Below are positions 17,190-25,980 of a stretch of 64,000 bases of DNA, in pieces; within the stretch, counting starts at the first letter, position 1; every line of letters starts with the position of its first letter. The translations under genes were made by a program, and so were the position numbers. The stretch is taken from NCBI RefSeq assembly GCF_017329565.1, contig NZ_JAFMTT010000008.1; one strand, written 5' to 3'. Under the pieces are notes generated by a model. It did no database searches. It was not told the DNA's origin and worked only from the letters and a program-made list of their open reading frames with translations. The DNA comes from Alicyclobacillus mali (GTDB taxonomy: Bacteria > Bacillota > Bacilli > Alicyclobacillales > Alicyclobacillaceae).

Positions 17190-17864
17190 ATGCAGCAGCA
17201 GCCAAACATGCAGCCCCACATGCAGGGCAACATGATGCCAAACGCGCAGGCGGGATCGCAGGGGCAGGGCCAGAACGCGCCCAACGCGCCCTTCGGCGCG
17301 CACGAGATCATCGGGATGAACGAGGTTTTGCAGGCCACGTCCGCGAACGCCGAGGTCCTGAACTTCCTCGCGCATCACGCGCAGGATCCGCAGGTGCGCC
17401 AGCTTCTCGAGCGCCAGGCCCAGGCCATGGAGCAACACTATGTGGAGGGCGTGCGCGTCCTGCAGACCAACAGCCCAATGGGCGGACAGGGCTACCAGAC
17501 TTCGATGCACACGCAACCCAAACTCGGGCTTCGTCATCCCACCTATCCCGCGCCCAATCTGCAGGCGCAGGCGCCGTCCGATCGCGCTATCTGCGCCGTC
17601 GCCCTCAACCTGCATAAGTTCGGCGCGATGATGTGCACCATGTTCGCGCTGGAGTGCGCCAGCCCGCAGTTCCGCACGTTCCTCATGACGAGCGCCAGCC
17701 TGTGCGATCGCATGGCGTACGATCTGTTCGCCTACATGAATCAAAAGGGAGACTACCAGGTCGCGACGCTGCAGAAGAACACGACGCAGACGATGATCGA
17801 CTCGTACCAGATGCCAGGCCAAATGGCGCAGCCCGGCATGCCGCAGGCGCCGAACGTTCAGTGA
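17190..17864 (+). CDS. CotF-like spore coat protein
   Basis: The Gln/Met/Asn/Pro-rich N-terminus (residues 1-35) is followed by helical segments (EIIGMNEVLQATSANAEVLN, HAQDPQVRQLLERQAQAMEQ) and a second helical pair near residues 125-190 with several Cys and Met residues. This is the pattern of the CotF/YhcQ family of spore coat proteins. The tail is again Gln/Met/Pro-rich. AGGAGGT at 17177-17183 fixes the ATG at 17190; the longer frame upstream lacks such a site. It is divergent from the gal operon and followed by a hairpin. Expression late in sporulation is expected from the family, but I could not identify a sporulation promoter. Confidence 0.7.
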   Translation: MQQQPNMQPHMQGNMMPNAQAGSQGQGQNAPNAPFGAHEIIGMNEVLQATSANAEVLNFLAHHAQDPQVRQLLERQAQAMEQHYVEGVRVLQTNSPMGGQGYQTSMHTQPKLGLRHPTYPAPNLQAQAPSDRAICAVALNLHKFGAMMCTMFALECASPQFRTFLMTSASLCDRMAYDLFAYMNQKGDYQVATLQKNTTQTMIDSYQMPGQMAQPGMPQAPNVQ

Positions 17865-17868
17865 GTAT

Positions 17869-17895
17869 GGCGGCCCGCGCGGGGCCGCCTGCTTT
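17869..17895 (+). terminator. Intrinsic terminator after the CotF-like gene
   Basis: Stem GGCGGCCC / GGGCCGCC (17869-17876 with 17882-17889) with a 5-base loop, followed by TGCTTTC. The T tract is short. Confidence 0.55.
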
Positions 17896-17978
17896 CAATC
17901 ATGATTCGAGAAATCGCGCGTATGCTGGTCTTCGGAGACCTTTACCTTCCAGATCTCTCGTGCAAGGAGTCGATCGAG

Positions 17979-18317
17979 ATGCTGACAACCGTGGATCAGA
18001 TGGTGGCGTACTGCTTCGGCAGGCAGGACATTCTCGACCGCGCAGACAACCACTTTGAGCAGTCCATCGACCAATTGCTGAGCGAAGGGGAGGTCATCTG
18101 GGCGCGGGACCCCGTCGTCGGCGTCATCGCGCGCGATGGGCGCTGGTACGTGTGGTTTCGCCACGTGCGAGACGATGGCCGGATCGAGGGGAAGCTCTTC
18201 GCTTGCGAGGAAGAGATGCAGGTCGTGTCCCTCGTGATGGACGAAGTCCCTTGGCTTGAGCCCGACTGTCGGATGAAATTGCTTCGGGCGCTGCGCGCGG
18301 CGCATCAAACCGCCTGA
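17979..18317 (+). CDS. Hypothetical protein, 112 aa
   Basis: No family recognised. It is a soluble acidic protein beginning MLTTVDQMVAYCFGRQDILD. A predicted beta hairpin in the middle (VVGVIARDGRWYVWFRHV) and helices at both ends suggest a small alpha/beta fold. The ATG at 17979 has AAGGAG nine bases upstream; an ATG 26 codons earlier (17901) has no clear binding site. It is isolated between two terminators, so it is a monocistronic gene. Confidence 0.6.
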   Translation: MLTTVDQMVAYCFGRQDILDRADNHFEQSIDQLLSEGEVIWARDPVVGVIARDGRWYVWFRHVRDDGRIEGKLFACEEEMQVVSLVMDEVPWLEPDCRMKLLRALRAAHQTA

Positions 18318-18343
18318 CGCCGCGCAGGAAAGCTTGCCGCGAG

Positions 18344-18365
18344 GCCCTGGCTTCAGGGCTTTTTT
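18344..18365 (+). terminator. Intrinsic terminator
   Basis: Stem GCCCTG / CAGGGC (18344-18349 with 18354-18359), tetraloop GCTT, followed by six T residues at 18360-18365. It ends the transcript of the 112-aa gene. Confidence 0.85.
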
Positions 18366-18475
18366 CATCGTCAAAAAATCGCAGGCCCGACCGCTTTATC
18401 TGTCGAGGAGAATCCGATAGGATCGAAACATGTAGAAACCGAGGCAACGCTTCGGGCCATTGCGAGGGGACGTTT

Positions 18476-19672
18476 GTGAAGACGCTCAAAGGCATGGACG
18501 CACTCGAGGTCGCCGCTCGTTACGGTATCACACTCTATGATACATATTATGGCAATGAAGTGACTGTGCAGGAGGCTCGCGAGTTCATCGAGGCCAAGCG
18601 GGATCCGGACAGCTTCATTCTCAAGGATTGGCCGGATACCGAGGAAGAGGCGGAGGACGTGCTCCTCATGCACATCTATCAGGCGCTCCGAGATAAGAAG
18701 CAGGCGCACGGACGCGTGGACCTCGTCATCGAGGACACCGAGGGCCCCGTCGTCAACGTGGCCGCTGCGGAATTGGCAGCGCTGCGCCTCGGCAGCCGCC
18801 GCATGCTGGAGGTGGACGATCGCGACGACGGCGTCTACTACCACGTTCCGCGAACGGCGCACTTGACGGATGAATTTCTCGAAAAGCTTGGGCAGTTTGT
18901 CTGCGAGGAGTGCCGCCATTTCGATCTCGCCGGCCCCTACCACGAGGCGTGCCTGTACGCGCTCGTCGGCGCCATTCGGCGCGGCGAATTTGCGCTCGAA
19001 GACGTGGTGGAGGAGCGGCCTGCCGAGGCAAGTGCGCTCGGCAAACTGTTTGGTTCCAACTTCGGCACGTGGTCCCGACGCGTCTCGGAGACCAAGTCGC
19101 GCCTGCAACAGGCGTGGAAAAAGCGGCGCCGCGCCGTGCTTTCCCGCATCGAGGACAAACGCGACGAGCAGCCCGGTGACGAGAAGCAGGAATCTGCCGC
19201 GCAGGATTGGACCACCGCCACGTTGCACCGAACGCTCGCCGGGCTCAAGCGCACGCGCATGGCGGCCAGGGTGACGGAGGCGAGCGATGAGGCGGTCGGC
19301 CGATCCGCGACACCGGCCTCCGAAGGCGCGGGCGAAATTGTCGATGCGCTCAGCGAGTCGGCGCACGGCGGCGCGCGGCGCGAGCGGATCACGAAGCGGG
19401 CGCTGATCCGCTACCTGGAGCAGGTCGAGATCGTCGACGAGTCCGGGGAGGAGGCGCGCGAACTCGCCGATCTCCGCCAGCGCTGCATCGAACTCGAGGC
19501 GCTGCTCGATTCCGCCAACACGCGCTACGATCGCGCCCGCGCCGAAATCGACCGCTGGAAGCGCCAGTGCGAGGCGCTGAAGAAGGACATGGACACGGTG
19601 CTGCAGGCGCTTCAGATTGCCCGCAGGCACGCGGGCGACGAGGCGGCGCCCACGGGCCAGGAAGAGGCGTGA
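18476..19672 (+). CDS. Hypothetical protein with C-terminal coiled coil, 398 aa
   Basis: No known family recognised. The N-terminal 180 residues are mixed alpha/beta, acidic and rich in Tyr, with a Cys pair in FVCEECRHFD. The centre (about 200-300) is a charged, Lys/Arg/Glu-rich linker. Residues about 325-385 form a heptad-like coiled coil (ELADLRQRCIELEALLDSAN, ending in KKDMDTVLQALQIARRH). There is no signal peptide or membrane segment. It starts with GTG at 18476 and GAGGGG lies about 6 bases upstream. It stands alone and converges on an MFS transporter. Confidence 0.6.
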   Translation: MKTLKGMDALEVAARYGITLYDTYYGNEVTVQEAREFIEAKRDPDSFILKDWPDTEEEAEDVLLMHIYQALRDKKQAHGRVDLVIEDTEGPVVNVAAAELAALRLGSRRMLEVDDRDDGVYYHVPRTAHLTDEFLEKLGQFVCEECRHFDLAGPYHEACLYALVGAIRRGEFALEDVVEERPAEASALGKLFGSNFGTWSRRVSETKSRLQQAWKKRRRAVLSRIEDKRDEQPGDEKQESAAQDWTTATLHRTLAGLKRTRMAARVTEASDEAVGRSATPASEGAGEIVDALSESAHGGARRERITKRALIRYLEQVEIVDESGEEARELADLRQRCIELEALLDSANTRYDRARAEIDRWKRQCEALKKDMDTVLQALQIARRHAGDEAAPTGQEEA

Positions 19673-19688
19673 CGGCGCGGCTCGTCAG

Positions 19689-20912
19689 TTACGGAGCCGG
19701 CGTGTGCGGCGCCTGCTCGCTTTGCGGCAAAAGGCTTGGGTGGCGCATGAGTGCGTACGCGCCCGCGGTGACGCTGGCGAGCAGCGCGCCGGTCACCCAG
19801 AAAACGCCGTGGATGCTCGTCGCGTCCGCGATGGCGCCGCCCACCAGCGGCCCGACCGTGTTGCCAATCTGGTTGGCCGTCTGATTCAGTCCGAAGGCGC
19901 GGCCGCGGAACGTGGATTCGGTCGAGCGCACGATGAGCCCGTTGATGGCCGGGTAGACCGCGCAGAAGAACGCGCCGTACACGAAGCGGACCGCCGCGAA
20001 GGCAATCACGTTGTGAAACGGGATCTGCATGAAGGTCCACACGGCGCCGCCCGCGAGCCCAATGGTGAGAACTTTCGCGAAGCCGATGCGGTCCGCGTAT
20101 TTACCCCAGAGCGGTGCGAACACCACGCTCGCGATCCCGGCGAGCGAAAACACGAGCCCCGCGAGAAACGAGGCGTTCTTCGCGCTGGCGGACGGATCGA
20201 TCTCGGCGATATACAGGGTCAAGACCGGCTCAATGGTCATGATGGAGAACGAGACGACCATATTGAGCGATAAGGCCGTGACAAGGGGCTTGTTGTGAAG
20301 CGCTCCGCCAATGGCGCCAAGCACCGAGGGCCGGGACGTGGCGCGTTTCTTGTTCATCTCTCGCACGAAGATGAGGGCGAGCAGGGTGGAGATGAGCACG
20401 AGCACGGAAGCGCTGCCAAACGCCACGCGGTTCCCGAACAGCCGCGCGATGGTGCCGCCGAGCAGCGGCCCGACAATGCCGCCCGCCGAACTCGCGGCGG
20501 AGATGGTCGACAGCGCGTAACCCACCTTGTCCTCGGGTGTGTTGCTCCCCACGAGCGCCACGGAGCCCGGGATGTACCCCGACAGGAGCCCCTGCAGTGT
20601 GCGCAGGACGAGAAGTTCCCACGGATGTTGCACAAAGGCCGTGAGGCCGTAGATCACGAACAGCACAAAGCCCGCCCGGACGATCATCGGCTTCTGTCCG
20701 TACCGATCCCCGAGCGAGCCCCAGTAGGGCGCCGCGATAGCGCCGGCGACGAACGCCGCGCTGTAGAGTGCGCCGGACCAGATGTCTGTGTGTTGGTGCA
20801 CCCCGATCTTGAGCAGAAACAGCGGGAGAAACGGGATGACCATGGAGTAGCTCGCGGACGTGAGCAGCGTCCCAATCCACAGGACCACGAGGTTTCGTTG
20901 CCAAAATTCCAT
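19689..20912 (-). CDS. MFS drug/metabolite exporter (DHA1-like)
   Basis: Twelve-helix major facilitator protein. It has the loop 2-3 motif GSLGDRYGQKPMIVRAG, its repeat in the second half (GKYADRIGFAKVLTIG) and a motif-C-like stretch in helix 5 (SAGGIVGPLLGGTIARLFG), which marks proton-driven antiporters. The C-terminal tail is Pro-rich. The drug or metabolite cannot be predicted. It is transcribed alone and divergently from the SPFH gene at 21094. Confidence 0.85.
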   Translation of the reverse strand: MEFWQRNLVVLWIGTLLTSASYSMVIPFLPLFLLKIGVHQHTDIWSGALYSAAFVAGAIAAPYWGSLGDRYGQKPMIVRAGFVLFVIYGLTAFVQHPWELLVLRTLQGLLSGYIPGSVALVGSNTPEDKVGYALSTISAASSAGGIVGPLLGGTIARLFGNRVAFGSASVLVLISTLLALIFVREMNKKRATSRPSVLGAIGGALHNKPLVTALSLNMVVSFSIMTIEPVLTLYIAEIDPSASAKNASFLAGLVFSLAGIASVVFAPLWGKYADRIGFAKVLTIGLAGGAVWTFMQIPFHNVIAFAAVRFVYGAFFCAVYPAINGLIVRSTESTFRGRAFGLNQTANQIGNTVGPLVGGAIADATSIHGVFWVTGALLASVTAGAYALMRHPSLLPQSEQAPHTPAP

Positions 20913-21093
20913 CTGCCATCACCAACGTTTTTCTTTTTATCTTACCGCTATCTCAATGGCGCGGGGCAACGAATTTCGGCTTCTCGAAATATGGTTCCCA
21001 ATTCAAGTGCGAAGCGGTATCATGAAGCTAACATGATTAGGAATTTTGCTGAAAACGTTGGATGGAAATCGCGCTTGCGAGGGAGGACGCCCG

Positions 21094-21924
21094 ATGCCGC
21101 AGATTCGCCAAGTCATCAGCACGCTTAGCAACGACGGCAAGGAGATCATGGGCCCGGACGTGTTGGTCTACCACTACCCGGACAACAGCATTCTCAATGG
21201 CTCTCTGCTCACGGTGGAGTCGAATCATTTCGCGGTGTTGAAGTCCCGTGGCGCCATTTTGAACGTGTACGAGACGGGGCAGTACGTCATCCAGACGCCG
21301 GATCGCCCCATCATCGGCGCGTTCCAGCAGGCGTTTTTCGGAGGCCAGAGCCCGTGGCAGTACGAGGTGATATACATCAACCGGGCGAAGCTCATCCTTG
21401 AGGTGTCGGGCGTGGCCTATTCGAAGGAGATGGCGGAGATGGGCTACCACGTGAGCTGTTACGTCCACGTAGACAGCAAGGAGGATGCCCTGAAGCTCGT
21501 GCAGCACATGTCGATGTCAGGCCATTACGTGAGCATGAAGGAGGTCAACTGGTACGCGGGGCCGGTCATCGAACAGTCCATCAACAAGATCGTGCAGCTG
21601 ACCGAATTGGAGCGCGTCAATGAACGTATGCCTGAAATTTTGGAACTCGTGAAGGAACACCTTCAGGAGTTCCTGTCGGTGTACGGGCTCACGCTGAACG
21701 ACGTGAAGGCGCTCGTGTATCCGCGCGATGAGCGCATGAAGGAGCTGATTGCGCTGCGCGCGTTTGGGCTGTCGGAGATCGACGCGGTTCGGTATTACAC
21801 GGCGATGATCATGGCGCAAAAGGGCGTCATTTCCGCGCCGAACATGGCCATCGGCGAGCCGTTCTTCATCGGAAATCCGCAGGTCGCGGCCGACCGCATC
21901 ACGCAGGTGGAGAGCAAGCACTGA
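21094..21924 (+). CDS. SPFH/Band 7-like protein, soluble type
   Basis: This 276-aa protein has no membrane anchor but shows SPFH-like features. A beta-rich N-terminal half contains FAVLKSRGAILNVYETGQYV and a Pro-containing QTPDRPIIGAFQQAFFGGQS, then PWQYEVIYINRAKLILEVSG. A long amphipathic helical region from about residue 165 follows (IEQSINKIVQLTELERVNER). It resembles the virion-core/YdjI-type SPFH proteins of bacilli. The ATG at 21094 follows GGAGG by 7 bases. A 171-aa gene starts 12 bases after its stop, and the two form an operon. It may act as a membrane-associated scaffold; function unproven. Confidence 0.7.
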   Translation: MPQIRQVISTLSNDGKEIMGPDVLVYHYPDNSILNGSLLTVESNHFAVLKSRGAILNVYETGQYVIQTPDRPIIGAFQQAFFGGQSPWQYEVIYINRAKLILEVSGVAYSKEMAEMGYHVSCYVHVDSKEDALKLVQHMSMSGHYVSMKEVNWYAGPVIEQSINKIVQLTELERVNERMPEILELVKEHLQEFLSVYGLTLNDVKALVYPRDERMKELIALRAFGLSEIDAVRYYTAMIMAQKGVISAPNMAIGEPFFIGNPQVAADRITQVESKH

Positions 21925-21936
21925 GGAGGCGTTGCG

Positions 21937-22452
21937 ATGAGCGACCTGATGCGGTATGGCATTGCGGTGTCGCCAGGCACGCCGGTCAACCAGATCCTCA
22001 CGGGATGGATGAACGCCTGGTTCGTGAACATGCGCGATCCACGCTTTCGCCTTCGCGAGCGGATGGTTGCGTTTCACAATGCGATGGACCGGGCGTTTGG
22101 CGCGTACCTGGCGCAGCTGCGGGAGGAGTTGGCGTCGCTCCGCAAGCGCCTTCCGCAGCCCACGCGCGAGGATCCGTTTCCGAACCTGGAGGCCCTCGCG
22201 GCTGTGAAGGAGCTTGAAGCCTACATCCGGCGGGTGGAATCGGTGCGGACCCTCGCGCTGTCGGCGCCGGTGCCGCCGGACGAGTACGTGTTTCACGGCC
22301 GAGCGGAGCACGAAGGACTGCTCAATGAGCTCGCTCGGATGGACGGCGAGATCGCCGAGAAGATGCAGGCGCTCTCGCCCGAGACCATCGGTGAGGTCGA
22401 GCAGAAGCTTCGGGCGCGGAACGAGCGGTGGCACGCGCTGATTCACCCCTGA
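21937..22452 (+). CDS. Unknown 171-aa helical protein, partner of the SPFH gene
   Basis: No family recognised. It is mostly alpha-helical and charged, with coiled-coil-like segments (AYLAQLREELASLRKRLPQ, EIAEKMQALSPETIGEVEQK) and no membrane segment or signal peptide. AGGAGG is placed 7-8 bases before the ATG. It lies 12 bases behind the SPFH gene, and its stop codon abuts the end of the convergent ppk gene. Gene order suggests that it works with the SPFH-like protein. Confidence 0.6.
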   Translation: MSDLMRYGIAVSPGTPVNQILTGWMNAWFVNMRDPRFRLRERMVAFHNAMDRAFGAYLAQLREELASLRKRLPQPTREDPFPNLEALAAVKELEAYIRRVESVRTLALSAPVPPDEYVFHGRAEHEGLLNELARMDGEIAEKMQALSPETIGEVEQKLRARNERWHALIHP

Positions 22453-24585
22453 TTACGGCAGGAGGCGCGGGGGCGTCCGCGGGATCATAGACTCCGCAAT
22501 CGCCTTCGCCGTCTCGTCCGCCGCGCCGCACGCTTCGAGATAGAACTGCATTTGCGACGCCACCTTGGGTTCGTCGGGCTTGGGTTCGACTTTCTCATAC
22601 TGGCCGCTGGCCGCGAGGATCCAGCGGTTCACGTTGTCCTGAAGTTGCACGTCGAGAATGTGCTTGAGGCGCTGCTTGAGATTGTCCTGCAGCACCGGGA
22701 ACAGGATCTCGACGCGGCTGACCATGTTGCGCGTCATCCAGTCGGCGCTCGCGAGATAGTACTCTTCCTCGCCCCCGTTCAGGAAGTAGTAGATGCGGCT
22801 GTGCTCGAGAAAGCGCCCGACGATGCTCGACACTCGGATGTGATCGCTCACGTTCGGGATGCCGGGGCGCAGGCAGCAGATGCCGCGCACCAGGAGGTCG
22901 ATCTCGACGCCCGCCTGTGACGCTTCGAACAGGGCGAGGATGAGATCCTTGTCCGTCAGCGCGTTCATCTTGGCGATCATGCGCGCGGGCCGCCCGGCAC
23001 GGGCGTGATCGATCTCGCGCTGGATGAGCTTGAGAAACGCGTCCTTCAGGCCGTGCGGGGCCGTCGCGATGCGCCGCCACGCGGGCGGATCGGCAAAGCC
23101 GGTGAGGTGGTTGAAAAAGAGCGACGCGTCCTCGCCGAATTCTTCGCGCGCGGTGAACATGCCGAGATCGGTGTACAGGCGCGCCGTGTTGTCGTTGTAG
23201 TTTCCGGTGCTGAGGTGGACGTAGCGGACGATCCTCTCGCCTTCGCGACGCACGACAAGCGCGATCTTGCTGTGCGTCTTGAGCCCCACGAGGCCATAGA
23301 TCACGTGGCAGCCGGCCTCCTCCAGCTTCTTCGCCCAGACAATGTTGTTCTCCTCGTCAAACCGGGCCTTGAGCTCCACCAGGACGGTCACCTGCTTGCC
23401 GTTTTCCGCCGCCCGCGCGAGCGCGTGGACGATGGGCGAATTGCCGCTCACGCGATACAGCGTCTGCTTGATGGCGAGGACCTGCGGATCGTTCGCGGCC
23501 AGGTGGATGAAGTGAACGACGGGATCGAACGATTCGTACGGATGAAACAGCAGGATGTCGCGCTTGGCAATGGCCTCGAACAAACCGTTCTCCCCGATGA
23601 AATCGGGCGGCACCTGCGGCGAGATGGGCGGGAAGCGCAGATGAGCGTACTCGGCCATTGCGGAGAAGCGCATGAGAAACGTGAGATCCAGCGGACCGTC
23701 GATGGAATAGATGTCGTCCGCTTCGAGTTCAAGCCAATCCCGCAGGGTTTCGACGAGCTCGGACGACATGGAACTTTGAACTTCGAGCCGAACCGCCGCG
23801 CCGCGGTTGCGCTTCTTGACCTCGCGCTCGATCTCCTCGAGCAGATCTTCCGCGCTCTCCTCGTCCACCGTGATGTCGGCGTTGCGCGTGATGCGAAAGC
23901 ACGCGTGCTCGAGCACGGTGTGGCCGGGGAAGAGTGTGTCGATGAACATCTCGATCACGGCCTCGAGCGGTACGAACACCCGCTTGCGGCCGCCCGTGGG
24001 CAGTTCGAGGTACCGCGGCAGGACGCTCGGCACCTGAACGACGGCAAAGAGCGGCGATTCGTGGGGCAGGCGGACGGCGATGGGCTCCAAGAGGACCGCG
24101 ATGTTCAGCGAGCGATTCGCGAGAAGCGGAAACGGGTGGCTCGCATCGACCGCGAGCGGCGTCAGCACTGGGAAGACATGGTGATGGTAGTACTCCTCAA
24201 GATGTGCGCGCTGCGCTTGGGTCAGCTGGCTCGGTTGGACGAAGTCGATGTTCTCTTTGCGGAGCGCGGGGAGCAGGGTCTTGTTCCACAGGCGATACAG
24301 ATGGTTCACGTGTGCGTGCGCCCGGTTGGCCACTTCGGCCAGCTGCTGAGCGGCGGTCATGCCGGTCTTGTTGTCGGGGCGTCCGACGCCGAGCTTCAAT
24401 TGGTCCTTCAGTCCGGCCACGCGCACCATGAAGAATTCGTCCAGATTGGACGCGCAGATGGCGAGAAAGCGGAGCCGTTCGAACAGCGGGTTGTCGCCGC
24501 GTGCCGCCTCAAACGCCACGCGCTCGTTAAACAGAAGCCAGCTCACTTCTCGATTGATGAAATGGGCGTGATGGTCCAGGGTCAT
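22453..24585 (-). CDS. ppk: Polyphosphate kinase 1
   Basis: Reversible ATP-polyphosphate phosphotransferase. It has the N-terminal domain start FINREVSWLLFNERVAFEAA, the middle section CASNLDEFFMVRVAGLKDQL, the ATP-site Arg/Asp region (LLFHPYESFDPVVHFI) and the autophosphorylated-His region (RIVRYVHLSTGNYN). The C-terminal phospholipase-D-like domains include DWMTRNMVSRVEILFPV. About 710 residues is the usual length. Two ATGs compete: 24597 sits directly against AAGG, while 24585 has AAGGA at 11 bases, so 24585 is preferred. It is monocistronic; polyphosphate may serve as phosphate reserve or stress store. Confidence 0.95.
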   Translation of the reverse strand: MTLDHHAHFINREVSWLLFNERVAFEAARGDNPLFERLRFLAICASNLDEFFMVRVAGLKDQLKLGVGRPDNKTGMTAAQQLAEVANRAHAHVNHLYRLWNKTLLPALRKENIDFVQPSQLTQAQRAHLEEYYHHHVFPVLTPLAVDASHPFPLLANRSLNIAVLLEPIAVRLPHESPLFAVVQVPSVLPRYLELPTGGRKRVFVPLEAVIEMFIDTLFPGHTVLEHACFRITRNADITVDEESAEDLLEEIEREVKKRNRGAAVRLEVQSSMSSELVETLRDWLELEADDIYSIDGPLDLTFLMRFSAMAEYAHLRFPPISPQVPPDFIGENGLFEAIAKRDILLFHPYESFDPVVHFIHLAANDPQVLAIKQTLYRVSGNSPIVHALARAAENGKQVTVLVELKARFDEENNIVWAKKLEEAGCHVIYGLVGLKTHSKIALVVRREGERIVRYVHLSTGNYNDNTARLYTDLGMFTAREEFGEDASLFFNHLTGFADPPAWRRIATAPHGLKDAFLKLIQREIDHARAGRPARMIAKMNALTDKDLILALFEASQAGVEIDLLVRGICCLRPGIPNVSDHIRVSSIVGRFLEHSRIYYFLNGGEEEYYLASADWMTRNMVSRVEILFPVLQDNLKQRLKHILDVQLQDNVNRWILAASGQYEKVEPKPDEPKVASQMQFYLEACGAADETAKAIAESMIPRTPPRLLP

Positions 24586-24680
24586 CGTGGTTCCCATCCT
24601 TGTGGGTGTGGTGTGGGTTGGTCCGAAAGTTGGTTGTGGATGTATTGTGACGGCAAAGGGCGGGGAAATGCAATGGGGAA

Positions 24681-24712
24681 ATGAAAAAGCACGCCCGCGA
24701 GAGGGCGTGCTT
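24681..24712 (-). terminator. Intrinsic terminator after the 47-aa secreted peptide gene
   Basis: A perfect 10-bp stem AAGCACGCCC / GGGCGTGCTT (24687-24696 with 24703-24712) is followed on the minus strand by TTTTTCAT. It lies 10 bases past the stop of the small ORF. Confidence 0.85.
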
Positions 24713-24722
24713 GGCTAGCATC

Positions 24723-24866
24723 TCAGGATCCAGGCCAAGGATCCTGAGCGATGACGCTAGACGTGACACCTGAATGCACGACGCTTGCATTCGCAGCTAT
24801 GGGGGCCACAGTGAGCAGCCCAACGAAAGCTGCTAGACTGATTGCCAGTCGTTTAATGTTCTTCAT
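24723..24866 (-). CDS. Secreted 47-aa peptide precursor downstream of an HD-GYP gene
   Basis: Short gene found by reading the minus strand. GGAGGGG, about 5 bases before the ATG, follows directly after the HD-GYP stop codon. The product begins with a typical export signal (MKNIKRLAISLAAFVGLL, then a stretch ending IAANA, cleavage near residue 27) and leaves a mature tail of about 20 residues ending in SVIAQDPWPGS. A strong terminator follows, so the HD-GYP gene and this ORF form a complete two-gene transcript. Size and layout resemble the Phr-type signalling peptides made next to their cytoplasmic regulators in bacilli, though HD-GYP proteins are not known partners. The function is inference. 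Confidence 0.7.
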   Translation of the reverse strand: MKNIKRLAISLAAFVGLLTVAPIAANASVVHSGVTSSVIAQDPWPGS

Positions 24867-24878
24867 GCACACCCCTCC

Positions 24879-25886
24879 TTACGTGTCCTCGAATGTGTCT
24901 ACGACCTTGAGAAACGCGTCAACAACGCGTGGGTCGTACAGCTTACCCCTGAGAGTGCGAATCTCCTCAATGGCTTCCCGTTTCGACTTTGGTCGTTGAT
25001 ACGGACGATTCGAAGTCATCGCATCATAACTATCTACCACTGCAACGATCGCGGCAGGAAGGTATATTTCCTCTCCTTTTAGTCCGTATGGATATCCGCT
25101 TCCGTCATATCGTTCATGGTGCTGTTCGGCAACGGTGCTACCGATATGCAGGAACGGATGCACTGGGGAGTTCATCAAATCGCGACCGTATATTGTATGC
25201 ATCTTCATAATATCAAATTCCTCAGGCGTGAGTCTACCAGGTTTCCTAAGAATTTCGTCAGGTATTTGAATCTTGCCTATATCGTGAAAGAGAGCACCGC
25301 AACTCAGCGAGATTAGATCATGCGCTGACAAATTTAGCTGGCAGCCAATCATGACGGAGTATTTGCGAATACGTTCGCAGTGTGAAGCTGTATAGCCGTC
25401 TTTCATGGCAATTTCATTCGCCATCTGATGAAATTTTTCAACCCACTCCTTATAAGATTTGAAAATAGAAGTGGATGTCAAATAAACAAATTCCGCTTGC
25501 TCTAAAGCGACGATGCAGACCGCTTCTTGAACCGGAACCATGCTCACCACGGAACCCGGTCCCAGAATTTCAGTGTGGTCACCATATGTTATTCGTAGCA
25601 CGCCACTGGTCAGAATGATCCCTTCAAACACATCAGGGGCCGCCGGTGGATTAAATCCCATCAACCCATACCTCTTCAGTTCGTGTCGGATCAGTTCCAC
25701 GCCGTCGTACGATCCGAGCAGCGTGATCGTCATGTTATCCGTACTCGCGCTGTCCAAGCCTTCGCCGTCTCGCATGATTCGGAGCCACGGTGTGAGCCCT
25801 TGGTTCTCGAAGTTCAACGTTTGCACCCGCTTTGCGACTGATGTGATGGTCCCACGACCACGACAATTGTAGACAACGTGCGACAT
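24879..25886 (-). CDS. HD-GYP domain protein with N-terminal sensor-like domain
   Basis: The C-terminal half (about 160-330) is an HD-GYP domain, the c-di-GMP phosphodiesterase family. The HD dyad H201-D202 (ALFHDIGKIQIPDEIL), a downstream His (KMHTIYGRDLM), the paired HH at 256-257 and the GYP motif (YDGSGYPYGL, 260-269) are all intact. The N-terminal 150 residues include a cupin or cyclic-nucleotide-domain-like beta section (GIILTSGVLRITYGDHTEIL, then GPGSVVSMVPV). No membrane helix or receiver domain is present, so it is a cytoplasmic regulator. Its binding site before the ATG at 25886 is weak. A small secreted peptide gene follows after 12 bases. Confidence 0.85.
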   Translation of the reverse strand: MSHVVYNCRGRGTITSVAKRVQTLNFENQGLTPWLRIMRDGEGLDSASTDNMTITLLGSYDGVELIRHELKRYGLMGFNPPAAPDVFEGIILTSGVLRITYGDHTEILGPGSVVSMVPVQEAVCIVALEQAEFVYLTSTSIFKSYKEWVEKFHQMANEIAMKDGYTASHCERIRKYSVMIGCQLNLSAHDLISLSCGALFHDIGKIQIPDEILRKPGRLTPEEFDIMKMHTIYGRDLMNSPVHPFLHIGSTVAEQHHERYDGSGYPYGLKGEEIYLPAAIVAVVDSYDAMTSNRPYQRPKSKREAIEEIRTLRGKLYDPRVVDAFLKVVDTFEDT

Positions 25887-25980
25887 CTCAAGCTTAAGGA
25901 CGAGCCTGCCATTTCGTCAATAGACGAAGCGGCGAAGACTTGGCGTCTTTCACGCAATGGCGCGAATGGCGCGCGAGCAC

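Noticed and set aside
18371..19630. 419-codon minus-strand frame opposite the coiled-coil gene
   Set aside because: The plus-strand frame has a good ribosome binding site and natural amino-acid composition; the minus frame does not.
23005..24684. 559-codon plus-strand frame opposite ppk
   Set aside because: It mirrors conserved ppk codons on the other strand and has no ribosome binding site or recognisable fold.
24720..24746. Imperfect inverted repeat GGATCC / GGATCC near 24725-24743 as a second terminator
   Set aside because: It lies within the codons of the 47-aa peptide and has no T tract; the real terminator is at 24681-24712.
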